Shown here: in pieces, positions 1 through 5,969 of the stretch
How the letters are laid out: each line of letters opens with the position of its first letter
Numbering within the stretch: the first letter of the stretch is position 1
Assembly (NCBI GenBank): GCA_947467145.1
Contig: CANIGJ010000022.1
Location: 1 to 64,000 of the forward strand
DNA: 64,000 nt
Direction: 5' to 3'
Source of the DNA: Rhodospirillaceae bacterium
Lineage (GTDB): Bacteria; Pseudomonadota; Alphaproteobacteria; Rhodospirillales; UBA2165
Translations under genes and position numbers: made by a program
Notes under the pieces: model-generated
Database searches by the model: none
What the model was told of the DNA's origin: nothing
What the model saw: only the letters and a program-made list of their open reading frames with translations

Positions 1-10
1 AAAATAGCTC

Positions 11-41
11 GTCATGGCCGGACTTGTTCCGGCCATCCACG
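11..41 (+). repeat. Left 31-bp terminal inverted repeat, copy 1
   Basis: This 31-bp end is itself a hairpin: GGCCGGA and TCCGGCC pair around a short loop. It is identical to the left end of copy 2 at 3077-3107. Confidence 0.8.
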
Positions 42-56
42 GATGGGTTTCGATCC

Positions 57-211
57 ATGCAGGGTGGTTGGGTCTATATTGTCACCAACAAGCCGAACGG
101 CATTCTTTACGTTGGCGTTACGTCCGATATCTGTCGCCGCGCGCGTGGAAGGCGAATATCATTCGGGCCGCTAATCCCACGTGGCGCGATCTCTACGAGG
201 ATCTGAATTAA
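57..211 (+). pseudogene. GIY-YIG endonuclease remnant
   Basis: From the ATG at 57 the frame encodes a GIY-YIG start (WVYIVTNKPNGILYVGVTSD) like the intact gene at 3123. A 133-bp deletion at the CCGCG at 137-141 then shifts the frame. The normal C-terminus (AWKANII..ANPTWRDLYEDLN) continues in another frame to the TAA at 209-211. The lost part corresponds to about residues 28-72 of the intact protein and includes the conserved His, Tyr and the metal-binding Glu, so no active nuclease can be made. Shared codons differ mostly at silent positions, so this is an older paralogue and not a fresh duplicate. Confidence 0.75.
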
Positions 212-214
212 GTT

Positions 215-245
215 CGTGGATGCCCGGAACAAGTCCGGGCATGAC
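215..245 (+). repeat. Right 31-bp terminal inverted repeat, copy 1
   Basis: Its reverse complement matches the left end at 29 of 31 positions. The two differences are a G/C swap on both arms of the internal hairpin (GCCCGGA/TCCGGGC instead of GGCCGGA/TCCGGCC), so pairing is preserved. Confidence 0.8.
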
Positions 246-263
246 GGCTAAACCAATGCGCTC

Positions 264-800
264 TTAATTCGATCCCACGCCCATCCGCGCCAGCAACCGG
301 TCGCGCCGGATGAACTGGTGATAAAGTGCCGCGCCGATATGCAGCGCGATGAGTGCCATCAGCGCGAAGGCGCCGAGCCCGTGGCCGATGAACGGCGGCA
401 GGGCCTGGAAGTTTGGCAGAGTGCCGGGCGCACCTAGCAGCATCGGCACGAGCCCCGTCATGATAGCCAATGCGATGCCGCTCGCCAGCATGACGACGAG
501 CACGACATACATGCCGTAATGCACGATGCGCGAGATGACGATCTGCCAGCCGGGCACGCCCTGCACCGCGGCCGGCCGGCGGTCGAAGAACAACCACCAC
601 ACAATGCGCATTAACGTGAGCACGAGGACGCACACCCCGACGCTGACATGCACACGCAGGATGCCGAGCTTGGCGGCGGCCTCGGGCGTATTCACGGCGG
701 CCAGCCCGCTCGCCAGCATGACGAAGATGGCCAGCGCGGAGATCCAATGGATGGCGATGGGCATGGCGCCGTAGCGCGTGCTGGAGCTTTTCAGGGGCAT
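264..800 (-). CDS. Cytochrome b561 family protein
   Basis: This 178-residue protein has four hydrophobic segments, as expected for the bacterial b561 (YodB/CybB) family of inner-membrane dihaem proteins that pass electrons between quinol and periplasmic acceptors. Candidate haem-ligand histidines lie in the membrane segments: His18 (AIHWISAL), the His in LRVHVSVG, and histidines in the last helix (ALHIGAALYHQF). It is divergent from the MarR gene at 897 and shares its 96-bp control region, so MarR control is likely. The electron acceptor cannot be told from sequence. Confidence 0.9.
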   Translation of the reverse strand: MPLKSSSTRYGAMPIAIHWISALAIFVMLASGLAAVNTPEAAAKLGILRVHVSVGVCVLVLTLMRIVWWLFFDRRPAAVQGVPGWQIVISRIVHYGMYVVLVVMLASGIALAIMTGLVPMLLGAPGTLPNFQALPPFIGHGLGAFALMALIALHIGAALYHQFIRRDRLLARMGVGSN

Positions 801-847
801 CGTGATCTCCTTTGCTTCGACCGTCTTGTCGGCTATAACATAGCTTA

Positions 848-863
848 CTATGTATATACATAG
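848..863. promoter_or_regulatory. Perfect 16-bp palindrome, candidate MarR operator
   Basis: CTATGTATATACATAG is its own reverse complement. It lies in the AT-rich gap between the divergent b561 (start 800) and MarR (start 897) genes. MarR dimers typically bind palindromes of 16-20 bp in such gaps. Binding is inferred. Confidence 0.6.
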
Positions 864-896
864 CAGACTATATAATTATCAGGCAAGCGATATAAA

Positions 897-1346
897 ATGA
901 CTCAGCAGCGGGATCGTTCGATTGGCTACCTGACCAACCTGGCGGCGCGGTTACTCGTCAAGGCACTGTCGCGCGAACTGGACGACATCGGCCTGTCGAT
1001 CGGCTACATGCCGGTGTTCGTGGCGCTGGGTGATGGTGCGGCAATGACGCAGAAGGATCTGGCCATTCAGGCGATGGTCGAACAGCCGACGATGGCGGCC
1101 ACCTTATCGCGCATGGAACGCGACGGCTTGATCGCGCGCCTGACGAACCCGAAGGATGCGCGGAGCGCGCTCGTCTCGTTGACGCCGCAGGCGAAAGCCA
1201 AGATGAAGGATCTGGGCCGCGCGGTGGAGAGCGTGTCCAAGTTGGCGAGCGCCGGCCTCACCAAAGCCGAGCAGGTGCAGTATTTCGCGACGCTCGACAA
1301 GATGATCGCGTCCTTACAGGCGGTGAACGTCGACAGCGCGAACTGA
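897..1346 (+). CDS. MarR family transcriptional regulator
   Basis: This 149-residue protein has the MarR winged-helix layout: N-terminal dimerisation helix (about 1-35), helix-turn-helix with recognition segment EQPTMAATLSRMERDGLI (about 62-80), wing with NPKDARSALVSLT, and C-terminal helix. Regulators of this family normally repress themselves and a divergent gene and respond to small aromatic or oxidant ligands. The divergent b561 gene and the palindrome at 848-863 make that the likely circuit. The ligand is unknown. Its stop lies 2 bp from the convergent gene at 1349. Confidence 0.9.
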   Translation: MTQQRDRSIGYLTNLAARLLVKALSRELDDIGLSIGYMPVFVALGDGAAMTQKDLAIQAMVEQPTMAATLSRMERDGLIARLTNPKDARSALVSLTPQAKAKMKDLGRAVESVSKLASAGLTKAEQVQYFATLDKMIASLQAVNVDSAN

Positions 1347-1348
1347 AA

Positions 1349-1894
1349 CTATTCCTCCGGCTCCAGGTCGACATCCAGCGCCTGCAACACCCGCGCATGC
1401 ATATTGTAGGTGCCGATCAGCACGGTAAGCTCGACCAGGGTTTTGTCGTCGAAATGCGGGCGCACGGCGGCGAAGGTTTCGTCTGTGACCTTGATATCGC
1501 GGGTCATCGCGTCGGTGTAGGCGAGCACGGCGCGCTCGCGCGCATCGAACTGCGATGCGGTCTGCCAATCTTTCAGCGCCGCGCATTCGGCTTCGCTCAC
1601 GCCATCGGCCAAGGCCAGTTTGGGAACATGCTGGCGGATGGCATAGGCACTGTTCGTCACATAGGCGAGGCGGATGATGACCAGTTCGCGCAAGCGCCCG
1701 TCGAGCCCGGTCCCCCAGCGCACATTGTTCATATGCCCGAACCACGATTGCGCGATCTTCGGGGCGTTGAGCATCATGCGGTAGAGGTTGAGCACGGTGC
1801 CGCGGCGGCCCTGGCGCAGCTTGGCGATGAAGTCGCCCAATTCGGGATGGGCCGCCGCGAGTGCGGCAGGGTCGATCAGATTTACGCGCGCCAA
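1349..1894 (-). CDS. Carboxymuconolactone decarboxylase family protein
   Basis: This 181-residue protein has the AhpD/CMD fold pattern: a conserved segment WGTGLDGRLRELVIIRLAYV followed by an active-site helix. At the expected site it reads AYAIRQH, keeping the His but lacking the CxxC pair of AhpD peroxidase partners, so it resembles the decarboxylase/hydrolase-like branch. No cysteine-based peroxidase role is expected. The first codon is TTG with a GAGGA ribosome site 7 nt upstream; no better in-frame ATG is seen nearby. The substrate is unknown. Confidence 0.8.
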   Translation of the reverse strand: MARVNLIDPAALAAAHPELGDFIAKLRQGRRGTVLNLYRMMLNAPKIAQSWFGHMNNVRWGTGLDGRLRELVIIRLAYVTNSAYAIRQHVPKLALADGVSEAECAALKDWQTASQFDARERAVLAYTDAMTRDIKVTDETFAAVRPHFDDKTLVELTVLIGTYNMHARVLQALDVDLEPEE

Positions 1895-1962
1895 TGTCTG
1901 GTCCTCACTGGGATTGTCCGGTTATAAAAGGCACGCTAGCACGTTGAAGAAGGGGCGGCACC

Positions 1963-3045
1963 ATGCCGGTAATTATCGTCGAGGATGACAAGATCCTGCG
2001 CTTTCTCCATGCGCTGCTCGATCCCGCGTGTCCACCCGCGCGCCTGGCCGCCTTGGCCGATTTCCTGTCCGTCGATCTCGCCGATTTCGATGGTTGGCTG
2101 GCCGAGGTGCGCGGCTTCATCGGTGCGCTGTATCCCGCCGACGTGCGCATGGTCGCCACCGAGGAAGACCTTGTGGCGCATTTGCCCGACGCCGAAATCA
2201 TCGTGCTCCAAGATCTGCCTATCGGCGTGCCGCATCTCGGCCGTGCCCCCAAGCTCAAAGGCATTATCAAATTCGGCACCGATACGCGCACCATCGACCG
2301 CACCGCCTGCGATCTGTTCAAGGTGGATTTGAAGACCGTGCGCCGCGCCGTCAATTGCGCCGTCGCGGAGCATGCCATCACCCTCATGCTGGCGGTCGGG
2401 CGCAAGATCGTCGAAACCCACGGCGCGCTCGATATCGCCGCGCTGCGCGCCCTCGGTTACAAACCCGCCTTATACGATGCCGAACATATCTCCGGCGCCA
2501 ATTGGGCCCGCGTCTCCGGCCTGAAAGGATTGTATGGCGCGACCTTGGGCGCGCTCGGCCTGGGCGAGGTCGGCCGCGAGGTGGCGAGCCGCGCCAAGGC
2601 CATGGGCATGCGCGTGCTTTATCATCAACGCACCCGTGCGCCCCGCGCCATCGAGGCCGAGTCGGATGCGACCTATGTCTCCTTCGACGGTTTGCTCCGG
2701 CGCGCCGATTTCCTGTCGATCCATCTGCCGCTGACGGATGCGACGCGCGGCATGATCGATGCGGCGGCCTTCGCGCGGATGCGCGACGGCGCCGTGCTGG
2801 TCAATATTTCGCGCGCCCCCATCGTCGAGCGCGCCGCTTTGTTGGATGCGCTGCAATCAGGGCGATTGGGTGGCGCTGGCCTCGACGTGCATTTCGAGGA
2901 ACCGGGCAGTGCCGACGAGCCGCTCAAGCAATTCCGCAATGTGGTGTTGAGCCCGCATATCGCGGTCGGCAATCGCGCTTATGCGATCTTCGATATGGAA
3001 GCGACCGTGGCCGCGATGGCGGAGATGATCAGCCGGGAGCGTTAG
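1963..3045 (+). CDS. D-isomer specific 2-hydroxyacid dehydrogenase
   Basis: This 360-residue protein is slightly longer than usual for the family. The NAD-binding glycine motif reads TLGALGLGEVGREVASRAKA, and the catalytic Arg (NISRAPIVE), Glu (LDVHFEEPG) and His (LSPHIAVG) are all present. Such enzymes interconvert 2-oxoacids and D-2-hydroxyacids with NAD(P)H. The N-terminal 100 residues are divergent, so the substrate cannot be assigned. It is the last gene before the second GIY-YIG element and stands alone on the plus strand. Confidence 0.88.
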   Translation: MPVIIVEDDKILRFLHALLDPACPPARLAALADFLSVDLADFDGWLAEVRGFIGALYPADVRMVATEEDLVAHLPDAEIIVLQDLPIGVPHLGRAPKLKGIIKFGTDTRTIDRTACDLFKVDLKTVRRAVNCAVAEHAITLMLAVGRKIVETHGALDIAALRALGYKPALYDAEHISGANWARVSGLKGLYGATLGALGLGEVGREVASRAKAMGMRVLYHQRTRAPRAIEAESDATYVSFDGLLRRADFLSIHLPLTDATRGMIDAAAFARMRDGAVLVNISRAPIVERAALLDALQSGRLGGAGLDVHFEEPGSADEPLKQFRNVVLSPHIAVGNRAYAIFDMEATVAAMAEMISRER

Positions 3046-3076
3046 TGTTGTTCTTGGTCGTAATGTAAAAATAGCT

Positions 3077-3107
3077 GTCATGGCCGGACTTGTTCCGGCC
3101 ATCCACG
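3077..3107 (+). repeat. Left 31-bp terminal inverted repeat, copy 2
   Basis: Identical to 11-41 and the exact reverse complement of 3414-3444. Internal hairpin GGCCGGA/TCCGGCC. Confidence 0.85.
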
Positions 3108-3122
3108 AATCGGCGTTCGATC

Positions 3123-3410
3123 ATGCGCGGTGGTTGGCTTTATATCGTCACGAATAAACCGAATGGCATTCTGTATGTCGGTGTCACATCCGACATACGG
3201 CGCCGCGCCTGGGAACATCGTGAGGGCGTTGTCGAAGGATTCACCAAACGATACGGCCTCAAGATGCTCGTTCATGTTGAGCAGTACGATGACATCGAAA
3301 CAGCCATTCAACGCGAGACGACGATCAAGCATTGGCCGCGTGCATGGAAAGCTAACATCATCCTGGCGGCGAATCCTACGTGGCGCGACTTGTACGATGA
3401 CCTGAATTAA
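3123..3410 (+). CDS. GIY-YIG endonuclease family protein
   Basis: This 95-residue single-domain protein belongs to the UvrC-N-terminal-like GIY-YIG family. The GIY segment is LYI (6-8) and the YIG segment is YVG (18-20). The conserved Arg cluster 26-28, His32, Tyr44, metal-binding Glu65 (QRETTIKHW) and Asn84 are all present, so the active site looks complete. The start chosen is ATG 3123 (MRGGW); the longer frame from 3090 would read through the terminal repeat. It is the sole gene of the element at 3077-3444. Its biological role is not established; a part in movement or maintenance of the element is conjecture. Confidence 0.85.
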   Translation: MRGGWLYIVTNKPNGILYVGVTSDIRRRAWEHREGVVEGFTKRYGLKMLVHVEQYDDIETAIQRETTIKHWPRAWKANIILAANPTWRDLYDDLN

Positions 3411-3413
3411 GTT

Positions 3414-3444
3414 CGTGGATGGCCGGAACAAGTCCGGCCATGAC
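3414..3444 (+). repeat. Right 31-bp terminal inverted repeat, copy 2
   Basis: Exact reverse complement of 3077-3107. It begins 3 bp after the GIY-YIG stop codon. Confidence 0.85.
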
Positions 3445-3456
3445 GATCTTTGTTGA

Positions 3457-3906
3457 TCAATGACCCCGTCGATACCGTTCGCCGGGCGCCACCATCGCGC
3501 CATTGTGCATGGCGATGCCGAGCTCGAGGCTCTGCGCGATCATGCGCGCCTTCTCGATGAAATGATCGGCGGCGACCGGCGGGCACACATCGCGCGCGGT
3601 CTCGATCCATAAGGCCAGCCAGCGGTCGAAATGTTCGCCATCGACCGGTAGGCCGACATGCAATTGCATGGGGCGGCCGTGATATTGGCCGGTCATCAGC
3701 GCCACCGACGACCAGAACGCATTGATGCGCTCGATATGCGGTTCCCACTCGTCGTCCGCAATGCGCGATGCGAACACCGGGCCGAGCAGGGCATCGGCGC
3801 GCGCGCGGCCGTAAAACGCGCGCACCAGCTTGTCGATCATCGTATCGTCGATGCCGGTGCGTTGGGCGACTTCGGCGGTCAGTTGCGCGCGACTTTTAGG
3901 TGACAT
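3457..3906 (-). CDS. Group III truncated haemoglobin
   Basis: This 149-residue protein matches the group III truncated globins: LVRAFYGRARADALLGPVF near the start, a WSSVALMTGQYHGRP helix, the proximal His in MQLHVGLPVD and the group-specific HFDRWLALW. Such globins bind haem and handle O2, NO or peroxide. The start is the ATG at 3906, 2 bp after the stop of the MATE gene, so the two are translationally linked. Placement behind a multidrug exporter suggests a stress or detoxification unit, which is inference. Confidence 0.9.
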   Translation of the reverse strand: MSPKSRAQLTAEVAQRTGIDDTMIDKLVRAFYGRARADALLGPVFASRIADDEWEPHIERINAFWSSVALMTGQYHGRPMQLHVGLPVDGEHFDRWLALWIETARDVCPPVAADHFIEKARMIAQSLELGIAMHNGAMVAPGERYRRGH

Positions 3907-3908
3907 GC

Positions 3909-5321
3909 TTACGGTTTCTCCGGATTCCACACGCGGCTTTTCAACGACAACGCTACGATAGAGCCGAATAGCACCAGCCCGACTGCGACACAGGTGAACA
4001 GCACTTCGAGTGGCAGACCGAACACCAGCGCGCACAAGGCGCCGCCGCCCGCCGCGATCGTGAAGCGTGCCACACCGGCGCTGAACGGCCAGATCATCGA
4101 TCCCGTGCCTTGGCTTGCGAAATAGAGCGTCATGCCCATGCCGAAGAACGCGTAGCACGTGCCCGCGATGCGCAGGTACGTGCGCGCGATCTCGCTCGCC
4201 CCCGGATCGGTGGTGAACAGGCCGATCCACAGATCGGGCCAGATTGATACAGTGCCGCCGAGCAGGGCGGTCAGCGCAAATACGATGCCGCCGCCGGCGA
4301 GCGCCACCGCGCGGGCGCGCGCATAGCGTTTGGCGCCGAAACTCGCCCCCACCATCGCGGTCAGCGCGCCGCCGATGCTGAAGGCGATGGGGATCAGGAT
4401 CAGTTCGAGGCGCGAACCCAGCCCGTATCCGGCGAGCGCCTCGGTGCCGTAGCGCCCGACCAGCCCGGTGACCACGATGATGGTGACGATGGTCAGGCAG
4501 GCATTGCCCGACGCGACCAGGCCGACCTTCATGATGTCGTAAAAGATGTTGGCGCTGAATTGCACGTCCGTCAGCCGCAAGCGCAGGCGCAGTCCGGCGC
4601 GTCCTGTGACGATGTAGAAGAACATGACCGAACCCGCGAGCGCCGACATGGCGATCGCGGCGACAGCCGGGCCCATGACGCCGACGCTCGGCACACCGAA
4701 CCAGCCGAGCGTCAGCGTGCCCGATACGAGCGTGCCCAGGATCGCGGTGCCGATCAGGCTTCTCGCCGGCACCGCCATATTGCCCGTCCCGCGCAGCACC
4801 GAAACGAACGTGTTGGTGACGAATACGATGGCCGACCCGCCGAACACGATGCCGGCATAGGCCACCGCGCCGTCGAGTGCGGCGCCGCGCCCGCCGAGCA
4901 TCGCGAAGATCGGTTGCGCGAACAGGCCGAACACGATGGTGAAGACGAGCGCAAAGCCAATCGCAATGACCAGGCTGTGCGTCACGACGCGCTCGGCGCG
5001 TGCGACGTCGCCGGCACCGAGCGCGCGGGCCACTGCCGACGAGATGCCGCCGCCCATGGCGCCGGACGAGATCATGTTCATCAGCGTCTGGATCGGGAAG
5101 ACGAGGGCCAGCGCCGCGAGCGACGCCACGCCCAATTGCCCGACATAATATGTATCGAGCACGATGGCGCCGGTGCCGACCATGGAAGAGACGATGTTGG
5201 GGAGTGCGAGCTTGAACAAGGTCGGCGCGATGGGACCCTCGATCAGGGCTTTCATGCGCGCGGCACCGGCGGCCGCGCCGCGCGAAGCCGTCGTCGATGC
5301 GGAGGGCGTGCCGTCGGCCAC
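3909..5321 (-). CDS. MATE family efflux transporter
   Basis: This 470-residue protein has about twelve hydrophobic helices in the duplicated MATE arrangement. The N-terminal half contains LFKLALPNIVSSMVGTGA and VGQLGVASLAAL, motifs typical of the family. MATE pumps export cationic drugs or metabolites using H+ or Na+ gradients. The start is a GTG at 5321 with AGGAA 5 nt upstream; an internal ATG at 5255 is an alternative. It lies 8 bp after the small gene at 5330 and 2 bp before the globin gene, forming a three-gene operon. Confidence 0.9.
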   Translation of the reverse strand: MADGTPSASTTASRGAAAGAARMKALIEGPIAPTLFKLALPNIVSSMVGTGAIVLDTYYVGQLGVASLAALALVFPIQTLMNMISSGAMGGGISSAVARALGAGDVARAERVVTHSLVIAIGFALVFTIVFGLFAQPIFAMLGGRGAALDGAVAYAGIVFGGSAIVFVTNTFVSVLRGTGNMAVPARSLIGTAILGTLVSGTLTLGWFGVPSVGVMGPAVAAIAMSALAGSVMFFYIVTGRAGLRLRLRLTDVQFSANIFYDIMKVGLVASGNACLTIVTIIVVTGLVGRYGTEALAGYGLGSRLELILIPIAFSIGGALTAMVGASFGAKRYARARAVALAGGGIVFALTALLGGTVSIWPDLWIGLFTTDPGASEIARTYLRIAGTCYAFFGMGMTLYFASQGTGSMIWPFSAGVARFTIAAGGGALCALVFGLPLEVLFTCVAVGLVLFGSIVALSLKSRVWNPEKP

Positions 5322-5329
5322 GTCGGTTC

Positions 5330-5557
5330 CTAGTCCTCGTCCAGGATCTCGTTGGACAAAGACAAGCCTTCCGAGATGCTTTCGGTGGCACCCTTGATCA
5401 ATTCCTGGAAACGCACCGTATCGCCTTCCGCCGTGTGAATGATGAGGCGGCCGAGATTCGCCGCGACCAGATGGATCATCTCCTCGTCGCCGATCTGGTG
5501 ATCGAGTGCAACGTCATTGAGCGCGGTCAGCACGGCGTCCAGCAGTTCGGATTGCAT
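5330..5557 (-). CDS. Small conserved-looking protein of unknown function
   Basis: From the ATG at 5557 the product is 75 residues (MQSELLDAVLTALNDVALDH), predicted mostly helical, acidic, without signal or membrane segment. AAGGA lies 6 nt before this ATG, so it is preferred over the longer frame from 5620. It heads the MATE-globin operon. I do not recognise the family. Position suggests a role with the exporter or globin, but nothing in the sequence shows a mechanism. Confidence 0.65.
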   Translation of the reverse strand: MQSELLDAVLTALNDVALDHQIGDEEMIHLVAANLGRLIIHTAEGDTVRFQELIKGATESISEGLSLSNEILDED

Positions 5558-5726
5558 ACGCTTGTCCTTCAAATTTGCCGCGATGATAGGGGCGGGGGCG
5601 GCGGAAGGCGAGCGCATCACTTTTCAATCTTCTTGAGGAATTAGAATTTAATTCTTGATCGTTAACGCCGATCTAAGTAAGATTTTATTATTAAAATCAA
5701 TGTGTTGACTGGCCGTTGCCCGCAAA

Positions 5727-5886
5727 ATGATGAGATCATGATGAGACGATGCACAGAGAATGATGAGATCGTGTCCATAGGATCGATAGAACATCATCAG
5801 ACAATGATGAGGGCGTGCGTGCTTGCCGTGGCGGCGAGTCGAGGGATTCCGCGCCTCTCCGGCCGCGATGATGAGAAATGATGAGA
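5727..5886 (+). repeat. Phased array of six ATGATGAGA repeats
   Basis: Copies start at 5727, 5738, 5760, 5804 (last base G), 5868 and 5878. The spacings are 11, 22, 44, 64 and 10 bp, all close to whole turns of the helix. This is what a protein binding one face of DNA would require. No known regulator site is recognised. Confidence 0.6.
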
Positions 5887-5920
5887 TTTGCGCGCACGCA
5901 TGGCTTTAGGCGCCCTTTTT

Positions 5921-5950
5921 TTGAGCGAAATGTTCTTGAAATGTTCTTAT
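5921..5950 (+). promoter_or_regulatory. Candidate promoter overlapped by the LexA box
   Basis: A -35-like TTGAGC (5921-5926) and a -10-like TCTTAT (5945-5950) are separated by 18 bp, ending 19 bp before the ATG at 5970. The LexA box lies across the spacer and -10, which suits repression. Confidence 0.4.
5932..5946 (+). promoter_or_regulatory. LexA (SOS) box GTTC-N7-GTTC
   Basis: GTTC at 5932-5935 and GTTC at 5943-5946 are separated by exactly 7 bp, the direct-repeat LexA operator known for alphaproteobacteria. It lies 23 bp upstream of the radical-SAM start codon, so SOS induction of that gene is predicted. Confidence 0.7.
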
Positions 5951-5969
5951 CGATCTGGTTCACTCAGCC

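Larger units (their letters stand above)
11..245 (+). mobile_element. Hairpin-ended GIY-YIG element, copy 1 (internally deleted)
   Basis: The unit is bounded by 31-bp inverted repeats at 11-41 and 215-245 and contains a broken GIY-YIG gene. It has the same layout as the intact unit at 3077-3444. The interior is 173 bp against 306 bp in the intact copy. The 133-bp difference equals the distance between two CCGCG pentamers in the intact copy (3203-3207 and 3336-3340), and one CCGCG remains here at 137-141. Mobility is inferred from the repeated structure; no target-site duplication is clear. Confidence 0.6.
3077..3444 (+). mobile_element. Hairpin-ended GIY-YIG element, copy 2 (intact)
   Basis: Perfect 31-bp inverted repeats at 3077-3107 and 3414-3444 enclose a single GIY-YIG gene, whose stop codon lies only 3 bp from the right repeat. 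Each repeat folds into its own hairpin. The plan (one nuclease gene framed by REP-like hairpins) recalls REP-associated transposase units but with an unrelated nuclease. Copy 1 at 11-245 shows the same plan. Mobility is inferred. Confidence 0.6.
5558..5969. other. AT-rich divergent intergenic region (412 bp)
   Basis: The region separates the minus-strand MATE operon from the radical-SAM gene. It is much more AT-rich near 5630-5710 than its surroundings. It holds six ATGATGAGA-type repeats (5727-5886) and a LexA box (5932-5946). No convincing gene was found; short open frames here fall across the repeats. Confidence 0.7.

Noticed and set aside
5736..5963. 75-codon minus-strand frame between the MATE operon and radical-SAM gene
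   Set aside because: It runs through the ATGATGAGA repeats and the LexA box, and its sequence is low in complexity with no ribosome site.
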